Positions 9,748 to 19,373 of a stretch of 64,000 nt of DNA are shown here, piece after piece. Source of the stretch: Phytoseiulus persimilis (Eukaryota; Arthropoda; Arachnida; Mesostigmata; Phytoseiidae); assembly GCA_037576195.1 (NCBI GenBank), contig CM075102.1, forward strand, positions 4,154,001 through 4,218,000, written 5' to 3'. The position numbers were made by a program, and so were the translations under genes. The notes beneath the pieces were generated by a model that was not told where the DNA came from, ran no database searches, and saw only the letters and a program-made list of their open reading frames with translations. Numbering within the stretch: the stretch's first letter is position 1; every line of letters starts with the position of its first letter.

Positions 9748-10031
9748 CTGTTTCCCGGCTGAACCTCTCAGCCAGCCCTCAGCAGTGTCCCGGAATCACC
9801 TTTCGGTATTGCTTCAGTAACACTCCCTATCGCCTCGCAAATCCCATTGCGGGCGGTGGGCTTGGGTCTTAAGATAGTTCAGATTTAATTCAGATATAAA
9901 TTGAATCCTCTTTTTACCACTCAAGAAATTTGTTGTCCCGGCCGGGGATCGAACCCGCGATTGCCAGCTTAGCGTGGCACCCAAGGCGTTGGTTTATGCC
10001 ACACGGCCAACGAGCCGACGAGCCGGTGAAG
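9748..10031 (-). mobile_element. tRNA-derived SINE, copy 1
   Basis: On the minus strand the unit starts with a tRNA-like head holding a pol III A box (TGGCCGTGTGG) and B box (GGTTCGATCCC) about 50 bases apart, followed by an AT-rich body and a conserved 3' part (AGGGCTGGCTGAGAGGTTC). It is flanked by an 11-base direct duplication CTCGTCGGATT at 9737-9747 and 10032-10042. A second copy of the same family sits at 31671-31942 in the other orientation. The 3' end has no poly-A tail. Confidence 0.88.
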
Positions 10032-10042
10032 CTCGTCGGATT

Positions 10043-11266
10043 TGTTCTGAGCGATTGTCGAAATCTAGAATATTCAGTAATGGAAATTTTCAGATCAGCC
10101 TCATCCGGTTCAGGTCGTCATTCTGTTGACTCTCAGAAGACATTCCAGCCTCGCAGCCAAGGTCGCTGTCAGAAAGTTCCGAGACCCACCCAGCTAGTTT
10201 CGCCGTGGAGGTCCGCTGCGAGGCCCCCGTACACGCTGCCAACACCTTCTTGGTGGAGAACAAGGAGTTCGGCAAGATTCTGGTCAAATCGGACTCTGCG
10301 GATGCATTCAATACTCTCCGCGGAGATCCTAACCCCCCCCCCCCCTCACCTCTCTCTTTTGCGCTGCTTCGCAGAAGCCCGTGTTCACTTTGGGATCGGA
10401 GTTCAGGCCTTGGATCCAGGCTTCGGCTTCAATATTGGAAGATCGTGGAGAAACCATCGATTGATACGTTTATGTCCCTGCTGTAATCACGGTAGGTTCT
10501 GAACGAGTAGTCTCAGGATAAGTGGGTGTTGGGATACATGCCTGTCTCGTTGAAATCTCAGCAACGAAAGCCTGAGACCTTATCGTGACATCCATTGCCT
10601 TGAGTTCCTGTGGCTTCAGGAACCCTGAATTGGTAAAATGACACTCGGGGCACGAACGTTTCAGCGGAAGCTTCTCCTGACTCAGACCAGTCTCCAATCT
10701 CCGCAATTACTCAGCCGCATGTCCACGCACACACGTGTTATGCGGATCGAATTCCAATAGACAGGACGATCTCCATTTAAAACGCGTCGTAGAGGTCCCA
10801 GTTCAACTCTGTTCGGCTTCATCCGGAACGAACCCGCCGTTGGTCGAACGAGGAATACGTTCTTTCGATCCGAAATCATGACTCCTTCATGGAGACTGTT
10901 TTTTGGTGACGAAACGTGAATGACGCGAAGCGTTCAGACCAGGAATATAAATCGGAAATGATCCTGAAACCGATCAGAGCTAAGGAACAATGAGAAACTG
11001 GGACGGAGAGAGCGAAGCCACGGGGAGCTCGGACCACGCCACTGAAGTTTTCTAAAAAGTCCCGGAAGCGATACGAAATCGTCGCAAGACTTCACGTTCG
11101 AACTTCTGACGGGATACTTCAGAGATCGGTCCGAAATGAGAGAGGGCAGAGAGGTTGTTCGATGAGAGAGACGAAGAAGGAGAGATGTTCTGCTTTAAAA
11201 CGGGTCGCCGGAGTCCATTCGTGATTCACTCTGCATCGATTCACGGAGCTCCGATATCCTCCGAAG
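10043..11266. other. Unassigned region
   Basis: Contains a 13-base C run at 10333-10345 and overlapping frames that look like antisense shadows. No gene is supported. Confidence 0.35.
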
Positions 11267-11758
11267 ATGCAAAGTTCGCAACTGTCCTCGACCTTCCAGA
11301 GAAGCTCGTCTTCCCTATCGCCGTTTGCTGAGGAATTCATTCCCAGCGAATCATCTCGATCAACCCCGGATTCGCTCGCGGAGGAGTTCGCCCAAGAAGA
11401 TCCCCCGAGATGCTACTCTCCAGCTACGGAGGGGTTGACCGAAGAGGAGACCGCGGAAGAGCTCACCGCCGACGTGATGACGAAGCTCAGGATTTTCATA
11501 TCGAATGTCACGCTGTCACCAGAGTTGTTCGAAACCGAGATGTGGCCGTTGCAAGAAACTCTCGGTCGATTCTTCGTCAATGGTGGCAGCGCAGACGAAG
11601 TCCTGAGTGTCATAGATGAGTACGACGCGAAGGTGGCCCAATTCCGGGCTCATGCTCCGAGACTCCGACAGATTGTTGACATTTCTGTCGGGGCCTCTCC
11701 AAGCCCCTTCGCGTTATTCTACGACTTGGGTGTAGGCCAATGGGTTTACTACTGCTGA
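11267..11758 (+). CDS. PAIP1-like fragment: PAM2 motif plus start of MIF4G-like domain
   Basis: A 163-codon frame from an ATG. Residues 16-27 read SLSPFAEEFIP, a good PAM2 motif, the peptide that binds the MLLE domain of poly(A)-binding protein. After an acidic linker, residues from about 72 (MTKLRIFISNVTLSPELF) through WPLQETLGRFF and a predicted helix ending APRLRQIVD resemble the opening helices of the MIF4G-like domain of PAIP1, a translation factor partner. The frame then ends soon after, so the domain would be far shorter than usual. Either the gene continues through introns (one candidate exon is at 11876-12017) or this is a truncated copy. Assignment rests on motif memory only. Confidence 0.55.
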   Translation: MQSSQLSSTFQRSSSSLSPFAEEFIPSESSRSTPDSLAEEFAQEDPPRCYSPATEGLTEEETAEELTADVMTKLRIFISNVTLSPELFETEMWPLQETLGRFFVNGGSADEVLSVIDEYDAKVAQFRAHAPRLRQIVDISVGASPSPFALFYDLGVGQWVYYC

Positions 11759-11875
11759 ACTTGCTCAGCCCCGCCGGATTGTTGAAAGTATGTATGCTCA
11801 ATGTTTGAAGCCGAAATAAATTCGATGACTTGATCTGAACATTCTGGACTCATGATTGCTCGGTGATCACTTGAG

Positions 11876-12017
11876 ATTCTCGACCCCAGAAACCGGTCCC
11901 ATGTGCTGCTCCGATTTCCTGAGGGTTCCGAACTCATCCGGAAACTCTGGAGAAACCTTTCCCCATCTTCTACCGAACCATTCGTGGAGACTCTACGAAA
12001 TCTCTCCATTGATAACG
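11876..12017 (+). CDS. Candidate internal exon, gene unknown
   Basis: Bounded by an acceptor-like ..CTTGAG and a donor GTGAG after ATAACG. It is open in the frame that gives SHVLLRFPEGSELIRKLW and later FVETLRNLSIDN, a helical-looking sequence. It lies 120 bases after the PAIP1-like frame on the same strand and could be its next exon, but the match to the family is not clear. Confidence 0.3.
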
Positions 12018-12168
12018 GTGAGATCGTCTTGTCAACAACAACAAGAGAGCTAAAATTCGACTTGAAAGCTCAGAAGCGAGCCGTTGAAGGTTTTCGTTCC
12101 TCATGTATTTCGGGGTCGATGGTATTAATTGATGATGTCTATCATACTACAACACGCGAGGGGACCTC

Positions 12169-12188
12169 CGGCCGACTGGAGTCGGCCG
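12169..12188. repeat. 9-bp perfect hairpin
   Basis: CGGCCGACT-GG-AGTCGGCCG, a GC-rich perfect inverted repeat with a two-base loop. No poly-T follows it and no function is assigned. Confidence 0.6.
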
Positions 12189-12479
12189 CGGTCGGACTGT
12201 GGCTCCTGGCATAGGGGCTCTTTTATCCCCCTCATCGGGTCAGGATCATTTCTAGAACTTTCGGAGAAAGTTCCCAACAGTACCCACATTCCAATCCAAT
12301 ATCAATACAGCGGGACCATGTATTTTCGATCTCTGACGACTGCTCAAGGCGGGTTCTCCGCTCGCTGCCCAATCGCGCGTCGAGAAAAATAGAACTAGGG
12401 GATACTAGAAACCAAAAGAACACTTATTTACGAGTAAAACGTCAGGAGGTGACAGAGATCAGCGAATTTAATATGCTGT

Positions 12480-12870
12480 GTCAAAAATCGGCAAGACGGG
12501 TGCTTCACGTTTGCTCCGACGGTGTTCCCAACTCGATTTATAGGAGAGCATTCGGTCGCATCGAGGACCGAAAAGGCTCGACGGCCCCACGTCGTTGAGC
12601 GCAGCCTCATCTTTTCTGCGCGCACCCGCGTCCTTCACGACCCTGACTTCTAGAAGCTTCTTCTCTGGGTCTCTCTTGACCACCGGCAAAATGGGGAGAT
12701 CGTGAACTAGCTCGCCTGGCTTTTTGAGTGCAGCTAACTTCGCGTACCCTTTACCTATGTACCGACTCATCTCCTCGTCTATCGCCGCGAGGAGTTCTCT
12801 GTCTTTGGAAGCTTTGAGTAGGAATCTTTTTAAGCTGCCTTGCGCGATATTTCCATGGTTTCCCAACGTT
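12480..12870 (-). pseudogene. Bel-Pao reverse transcriptase fragment
   Basis: The minus-strand frame contains the start of a Bel-Pao RT domain: GSLKRFLLKASKDRELLAAI, EEMSRYIGKGYA, then LPILPVVKRDPEKK and VRVVKDAGARRKDEAALNDV, which match the family's characteristic LP.(H/L)PVVK and V(F/V)DA(S/G)A...LNDV blocks. The palm motif and the rest of pol are missing; the frame continues into unrelated sequence after LNDV. Its 5' end runs directly into the long inverted repeat at 12871, so the insertion or rearrangement that made that repeat probably cut it. Confidence 0.75.
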
Positions 12871-13444
12871 CTCAGATTCTCCTTGAAAGGGAGACTGACC
12901 ATGTTCCCTGGCCATGGACTTCTTCCAGCCTCTCTAGATTATTTTTGAAACAAGGGTCTAGCCGGTCAGGTGCCCCACCTCGTCGGATTTTCCTGAAAAC
13001 TGCAGGATCGTGTTCCCCATGTGGAAGAACGTATTCCTGAAGTTTTCAGCCTTCTCCGTTACCTAGATCCGAATCTATTAACATTAATTAAAAATAAGTC
13101 ATTTGTACCCGCATGGTCGAGAGCAAACTTAAAATCGTTATATCTCGAGAACCACTGGGCGTACAGGGTTGAACGACAACTTTTTGGAAAGCTCTCTTGG
13201 AGTGCCATCTTTCCATCCAGTGATTTGATCGCATGATTCCAGAGGCATCAAAAATCGAGAGTTTCTCAATTAAGATGGTTATTACCCTTCCCGTCCAAGA
13301 ATCGGCGAAGACCATAATGCGGCCCTGAGTAACCTCTTCGTACTCAAGAAGTTCCATCAAAATCGAAGCTTAGCCTTCGGAGTTATCAGTCGGAGTAGGT
13401 AACCGACCAGACCCCTCCCTCACTTCGGAGTCCGGAAGTTCGAC
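12871..13444 (-). repeat. Left arm of a roughly 580-bp inverted repeat
   Basis: Reverse complement of 14964-15554 over nearly its whole length, with scattered mismatches and small indels. The outer end reads CTCAGATTC.CCTTGAAAGG in both arms. The inner end includes the last codons of the SWIM-domain frame (PDSEVREGSGRLPT). Confidence 0.9.
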
Positions 13445-13939
13445 CCAAACGCGCTTGAAACGTTCAAAAGACTGCAAAAATCGCTGAGCCACATCCAGGA
13501 GTTTTTTTTTCTCCTTTATTTCCTCTCCTGAGCGATCCTCAATCCTCGATATCGCTTTCTTCCGATTTCTTGGGGGCGTAGATTCCTGTCTGGGCCTCCG
13601 AAACGAGAAAGAGATTCGAGAGTTCGGCCGCGAGTCGCCGAATCGGGAGCTGGTACCTAGCCAAAGGTAGTACGCGGCAGCAGCCAGGTGAGCACAGCAT
13701 CCTACGGTCCGATTACCATTTGGGCATTCGCACCAGTAGGCTGAAATCCCTTGGAGATCGTTCTGGTAAGGCACGTATCGGATGAACACCTGCAAAGGAT
13801 TGACAAAGACGGTTCGCCTGTCAGACAACAGCTGGAATCTCATACGGTGACCAGTAGAGGGCTCTCCAAGCTGTAGACAGCAAAGTGAAATGATGTGTCG
13901 ACGGAATCGATACAACTCAGACGACCTGAGTGGGCCTGG
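13370..13939 (-). pseudogene. SWIM zinc-finger C-terminal part of a transposase-like protein
   Basis: The minus-strand frame reads through 13915 upstream to about 13939, where a pyrimidine tract and AACCAG look like a splice acceptor. It holds a C-x-C...C-x-H SWIM zinc finger (YWCECPNGNRTVGCCAHLAA) preceded by VFIRYVPYQND and followed by YYLWLG. This combination is known to me from the C-terminus of DDE-transposase-like proteins that are multicopy in cnidarians and arthropods; that link is from memory. A basic, coiled stretch and the ending PTPTDNSEG follow. The catalytic domain that should precede it is not visible in the 300 bases upstream, so the gene looks internally deleted or split by introns. 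Confidence 0.65.
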
Positions 13940-14469
13940 TTTTGAGGAAAAAGAAATAGGTGAAACCTACACACCCGTCAACTCTTCCGTTTGACGTGTC
14001 GGGATCTGATGTCGATCCGCACAATATCCCGCATCTCTTTCGCGTAGCTCATGGAAATATTCTCCTCTTCATCCATTATTTCGGCCAGATACGATCCAGA
14101 TTTCGGCAGTGACGATGGGTTGCAGCTCTTCGAGGGATTGCGATTTCGTTCCGTCCATCCGCAAATTCATCGCTAGACGGTGCCGCATTTTCACTTGATG
14201 CAGAGGATGAGGAATCCCACGAATCTCCCCCTGATGGTTTCGCAGCTGCGAGTCTCGCAACTGACGGTTGTGTACCTGGAGGACGCCCAACGAAATATAT
14301 TAGCTGATTGCCGTGCACTGCTGGAGAACGTGATTGGGTCTGTCCATCTGTGTCGACAGCAGTTCATGGACGCAATCAACGGAGTTCGGGAGAGAATACC
14401 TGAGGGTCCCGCTACCGAAGTTTCAACAACTGGAGCTTCTACAGCTGCCGCAACAGGTCTCGATGCACC

Positions 14470-14649
14470 GTAGCGAACGATCCGGTTCTGGCACATTTTG
14501 CGGCAGTACCCACACATGATATCGTTCAGGGAAATCTTGATGCCGTAAAAGGCACTGTAGCGACTTCGATCATACTCCGTCGCGATTCTTTTCGGAGTGC
14601 CTTCCACATTGTGAACTCGTAGATTACAGAGCGGGCATCGGTGCAGCAT
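14470..14649 (-). pseudogene. N-terminal zinc-binding part of the same transposase-like gene
   Basis: Minus-strand frame starting at an ATG at 14649 with CPLCNLRV...(about 40 residues)...MCGYCRKMC, two C-x2-C pairs that could bind zinc. It lies upstream of the SWIM piece on the same strand, within the space between the inverted arms. The frame loses sense after about 60 residues. It is likely the amino end of the element's protein. Confidence 0.45.
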
Positions 14650-14963
14650 GGCGGGACCTGACTCGTTGTTTCCGCGCGCACGTTCTCTCCTGTGACGAGA
14701 AACACGACCGATTATTTTTCAAACAGAATTCATGTTCATTCTCACTTGACTGCACTGCAGATCTCTCAGTCGGAAGTTTCAACCAACAACCCAGCGAAGA
14801 AGGACGAAGTTATGAATACCTTGAGTCACCGAATCGATTTCCAGGTTCTTTTCAATCACGAGGATGAGTTCCTGCACGTTTTACCGGAGCGAAACATACA
14901 TGGACGCCAGAGACTTGAGAGACGCACTCTCTTGAGACAGTTGCGCGCGTGAAAAATGTTCAC

Positions 14964-15554
14964 GACCGAATTTCCAGACTCCGAAGTGAGAGAGGGGTCT
15001 GGTCGCTTACCTACTCGGAGCGATGACTCCGAAGGCTAAGCTTCGATTTTGATAGAATTTCTTGAGTACGAAGAGGGTACTCAGGGCTGCATTCTGGTCT
15101 TCGCCGATTCTTGGCCGGCCGCGGGAAGGGCATTAACCATCTTAATTGGGAAACCCTCGATTTTTGATGCCTTTGGAATCATGCGATCATATGACTTGAA
15201 ATCACTATATGAAAATATGGCCCTCGAAGAAAGCTTTCCAAAAAGTTGTCGTTCAACGCTGTACGCCCAGTGATTCGCGAGATATAACGATTTTAAGTTT
15301 GCTCTCGACCATGCGGATTCAAATGAACTATTTTTAATTATTGTTCATAGATTCGGATCTAGGCAACGGAAAATGCTGGAAACTTCAGGAATACGTTCTT
15401 CCACATAGGGAACACGATCCTGCAGTTTTCAGGAAAATCCGACGAGGTGGGGCACCTGACCGGCCAGACCCTTGTTTCAAAAATAATCTAGAGAGGCTGG
15501 AAGAAGTCCATGGCCAAGGAACATGGTCAGTCTCCCTTTCAAGGCGAATCTGAG
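14964..15554 (+). repeat. Right arm of the roughly 580-bp inverted repeat
   Basis: Pairs with 12871-13444. The plus strand starts inside the coding-like peptide and runs through AT-rich sequence to CCTTGAAAGG/CGAATCTGAG near 15554. Confidence 0.9.
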
Positions 15555-16377
15555 TCTTGCCCGATTTCTCTGACGCTACAAGCTTGACGCGTCTCTGAAT
15601 CTCTGTGACGCTTCGAGTGAGACTTTTCGCTCGATCTCTATGACGCTTCGACCAATGATTCGCTCGATCTCTTCACGGTGGACGATTCGTGATCCATGCA
15701 CACCCTTCGACAATATGAGGTGGATCCAATTAAAACTTACATGAATATGTTTATTCAAACATCTCTGTGATGTCAACATACATATGTGTTCCTGTATAGA
15801 CTGGCTCTTCATATTTTCGTACTCCTGCAAATTTTACTCTCTTGTTCTCGATTGTGAGATCATTGTGGGGTACTAGAGTCCTGGTCCCACAGCGTCAGCT
15901 GATGCAGCACAAATACGAACACGAATATTTTCTCAAAGAAGAGGTCGCCGATGTTGTGTAGGCTATCTCGAGAGCCGGTTCGCACTCCCGAAGTTCCATG
16001 GAAATACATAATTTGTGATAGAAATCCCCCAGATATTCACCAGCACCTTTGAGGAAATATTCGAGCGACAGCATCAAAGAGATCGGAGCTCCCACACACA
16101 GTAGAGCCGCGTGAGATCTACATGGTCTCTTGTCTCCTGGTACTCCTGGCGCTGGTTCTTGAAAAGTCCTGCAAGACTGGAAATGTAGGAAGCCTTCCAT
16201 GTATTTTCCCGAATCGATTTTCCGTTGTCACGGAAATACTTTTTTCGATTGTGCGTTATGACGGAAAATATATATGATATAATGGAAGTCCGCGCAGGAA
16301 AGCCGCCGAGTTGTTTGTTTCCGCGCCAGAAGCAGGAGGCTGCAAACTACCCAGGTCAGTTCAACACATTCTCAGCG
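15555..16377. other. Unassigned region upstream of the Bel-Pao gag
   Basis: AT-richer stretch with no convincing frame. Just before the gag ATG, CGCGCCAGAAGCAGGAGG could be the remains of a primer-binding site, which would put a lost LTR upstream, but no second LTR was found to confirm it. Confidence 0.35.
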
Positions 16378-19319
16378 ATGGCGCCTAAGCGTCGCTGTAG
16401 TGTGAACCCGGCCCTGGTTCAGCGCAAAAAGTCAGCAGCGCAGGCTGAAGCCTCCCGGTACCTTCCGTGAAGAACTGAGCATAGCCAACGTCGCTCCTCA
16501 CAGACAAAAAACAAAAATTACGGACTCAAATCGCGACGACTGAGTCCGAATCCCTCGCACAAACCCAGAAGCAGGTGGTCTGTTCCGTTTGGCGGGTCTA
16601 AAACCAAGCAATTAGTCGCAAAGCTGTCGCGAAAGAACAAAAAGACATCGCGGATCCCAGTCCGCCATCGCACCATGATTCAGCACGTCTCCACCCCGTT
16701 CAGCAAAGACCTGTTTCTAGAAACAACGGTCAGAGCCCCAGAAGAGGAGTCCCAGGTCAAAACAAGGAAAAATGCAGGCGCATTCTGACTGCGAAGCGAG
16801 CGCTTCTGACCGAAGCCATCAACGAGGTCCCTGTATTCCTGGAGTTGGCGTCGGACTCATTCGCGTCGCGAATAGCGGCGATATGACGCGAGAAGCCCAT
16901 CGCAACAAAAATTGGCCGATGCAGCAGTCGCCTTGGGCAATCACGCTGACGCGTGCCCCAGTAATAGTGACTCGATCAAACTAGACCAGGACTACGAGAA
17001 GCACACGCTGTGCCTTCATTGGCGGGGCAAAATCCCAGGCAAATCAGAATCGCAGAGTCATCCAAATTACCACGAGAGTCTCGAGCGCGGCGATGCGGAG
17101 CAGGATCAAATCACGGAACCACCACAGACGGCGCCGGTAGATGCGAGCAGTCCGTTCTTCCAGCAGCAACTCGGCACAGGCCATCAGATCTGCGTCGCAC
17201 AAGACCCGGCATCAAAAATTACCAAATTCACCCGCTGAAGTTCAGGGAATGGTGGGATCTGTTACACTTCTACGTTGACTCGAGGCCGCTGGAAATCATC
17301 TAAAAGTGCAGAATATTCAAGAACTCCCTGCTGGGGAAAGCATCGCGCCCAGTGTACTACCTCAACGTCAGCGCTGAAAATTACGAGAGCATGAAGCAGA
17401 TCATCCAGAAACGCTTCGGAGACAGCTCAGAGGCTCAGAATCAGCACGTGCACCGCATCATGAACATCTGTAATATGAAGGACATCTCGACAGACGATAA
17501 GTTCCTTCAATTCGTGTCCCTTCTCGTGCAGCATGTGCAGTCCCTCCTAGCATCAGGCAATAGCTATGAAAGCCTCTCTGCGATCTTTTCACCAGTTATT
17601 CTCGCGGCGCTGCCGATGTCGTATAGGGGACGTTTCAATGCGCAATGTGGGTGTGGCACTAAGTCGCATCAATGCGAATTGGAAGCACTCATGAATTCCC
17701 TCGAAGATCCAGCGGATTCGATTAAAAAGTCTTAATACCAAAATCGCGGTACTTCAACCAGTTCAATGTTCCGGGGAAAAGGTCCCGAAGGTTTCGCCAA
17801 TAAAGCAGCATCAGGTCAAAGCAAAGCAATAAAAAAAATACTTTGATCACGAACTTCAATACGGCCCAAAGTCGCAATGCTGCAGGAAAATGACGAATCA
17901 GGAACGTAGAGATGCCATAGAGGCGAAGAACGCGTGCTAAGGATGCCTTCGACGTAACCACCTAAGCTAAAAAGTGTCGTGCCAAAACTTCTTGTTCGAA
18001 CTGTTCCAGGAAACCACCCACCCTGGTGTGTGTTGGACCGGAAAGGCCAGCGGAACCTGCAGCAGAGACTTCCGCACCCGCAGTTACAGTTACTTCCCGT
18101 CAAACCTCGTTTAGTCCGAGAGCAAGTGGAATTCTCGTTCAAACCGCTTAGGTCTGGGTCCAAAGTGACAGGAAAAGTTGATATGCAGAGCGATGCTCGA
18201 TCCAGGGTCGTTGCGACAGTGGCGTAGCGAACCTTCATGATGCCCGGGGCGGATTTGATGCCCCCGTCTCTTTTTGGGGTATTTTTGTGTGTCCTCAAAC
18301 ACAAAATATGATCGTCTGAGATGGAGATCTTCAGGGAAATGGAGACGATTTGCGCGAGCTGACCCCTTTGTGAGCAACTAGAATATTACATGAGCAACTG
18401 GCTCACCTATTCTTGAAGGGTTATTTGCTTCGCCCCTGGAACTGCGAATCTTCTATTGACTCCTCGAAGTCAAACTCATCCGTGATGGACATCTCGATAG
18501 ATAGGACAGCGAGGTTTGTCAACTTCGTTTGCTCGATCTCTGGTCCGAGGCAGAAAGAAAAAGAACTCAACGTTCAGTTGCCTCTCGATCAGGAAGGAGG
18601 ACGAAAATTATACGGTGGTTCGTCAATAGGGTGACCAATTAGATGCAACGATCGGACTTCGCCCCACTCTGAGGATACCGGGAAAATATCTACGTGGAAG
18701 AGCTTAGAAACTCGAATGTGATAGGCATGGAGAGGCATTCTGATGCCCCCAGCGACCTGTTGCCCGGGGCGGACCGCCCCCCCGCCCCCCGCCTCGCTAC
18801 GCTATTGCTTTGCGATCCCTTGTCTCACAAAGATTCGCCAACTAACTGAGGATCAAACCGCGCGGTTCAGAGTGCGTAAAAACTCGCGGGATCGCAGGCC
18901 AAGTCATGACCAGTGACCACGTCGAGATTTTCGATCTCGAGCTTAAAAGTAGATTCTCGGAGAAAGAAATCTCTATCATTTGTCTGTCGTTTCACATAGT
19001 CATAAAGGGCGACATTTCGAGAGTCAAAAATACCAGAAAGTTCAGCCCAGTCGCCGACGAAAGAGTCGATGGTTTCCCGGAAGAGGTAGATTCGATCATC
19101 GGAAACGGCAACCTCTGGCAGGTCTACGATGGAATGAACGAAGCATTCAGCAAGCTTTTTGTCTCTCAAACGATCTTTGGTTATGTGAACTGGGGAGATG
19201 AAGGAAAAAATGAAATCTCTCAGTCAGTTGTCACTTCAATAGAAGTCATCCAAAACGTCGGAGACAGGAAATGCCAAAGAATGGGGTTCCTGGAACAGGC
19301 GAAAACATGCAATATTTGA
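16378..19319 (+). pseudogene. Bel-Pao retrotransposon gag-protease, frameshifted and interrupted
   Basis: Gag probably begins at ATG 16378 (MAPKRRCSVNPALVQRKK). A DUF1759-type gag block is spread over two frames: REWWDLLHFYVDSRPLEI near 17240-17300 and NYESMKQIIQKRFGDSSEAQ in 17352-17735. Zinc-knuckle remains (CLRRNHL, CSNCSRKPPTLVCV) follow at about 17930-18030. After the 591-base insertion at 18217-18807 the protease resumes: SLVSQRFAN, IKPRGSECVKTRGIAGQ, DLELKSRFSEKEIS, IKGDISRVKN, then VDSIIGNGNLWQVYDG in the frame 18906-19319. The catalytic D-S/T-G sits where the insertion landed. In-frame stops and frameshifts make it non-functional, and no RT follows. Confidence 0.85.
18217..18807. mobile_element. 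Non-autonomous hAT-like DNA transposon (591 bp)
   Basis: Terminal inverted ends CAGTGGCGTAGCGA (18217-18230) and, on the other strand, CAATAGCGTAGCGA (18807 inward). An 8-base flanking duplication, CGTTGCGA at 18209-18216 and CTTTGCGA at 18808-18815 (7 of 8 match), fits the hAT superfamily. The ends are GC-rich with GCCCGGGGCGGA repeated near both sides. It has no transposase. It is inserted in the protease region of the Bel-Pao element. Confidence 0.85.
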
Positions 19320-19373
19320 TCAATAAGAGTCAGAGAACCTTCCTCCGGTTTTACTGGTCGTTGGTTTCACAAG

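Larger units (their letters stand above)
12871..15554. mobile_element. 2.7-kb unit with long inverted arms around a SWIM-domain gene remnant
   Basis: Two roughly 580-base arms (12871-13444 and 14964-15554) face each other across 1.5 kb that contains the SWIM and C-x2-C coding pieces. In the right arm the plus strand also encodes a variant of the same C-terminal peptide (FPDSEVREGSGRLPT, then RSDDSEG in place of PTDNSEG). This means either the terminal inverted repeats overlap the coding end, or two copies of one element sit tail to tail with the right copy truncated. No target duplication was identified at the outer ends. Confidence 0.65.

Noticed and set aside
9957-10013. Possible tRNA gene on the minus strand
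   Set aside because: The A and B boxes belong to the head of a SINE with target duplications and a second copy at 31671; the acceptor stem does not close well.
9930-10502. 190-codon plus-strand frame
   Set aside because: Its first part is antisense SINE sequence, so it cannot be a conserved protein.
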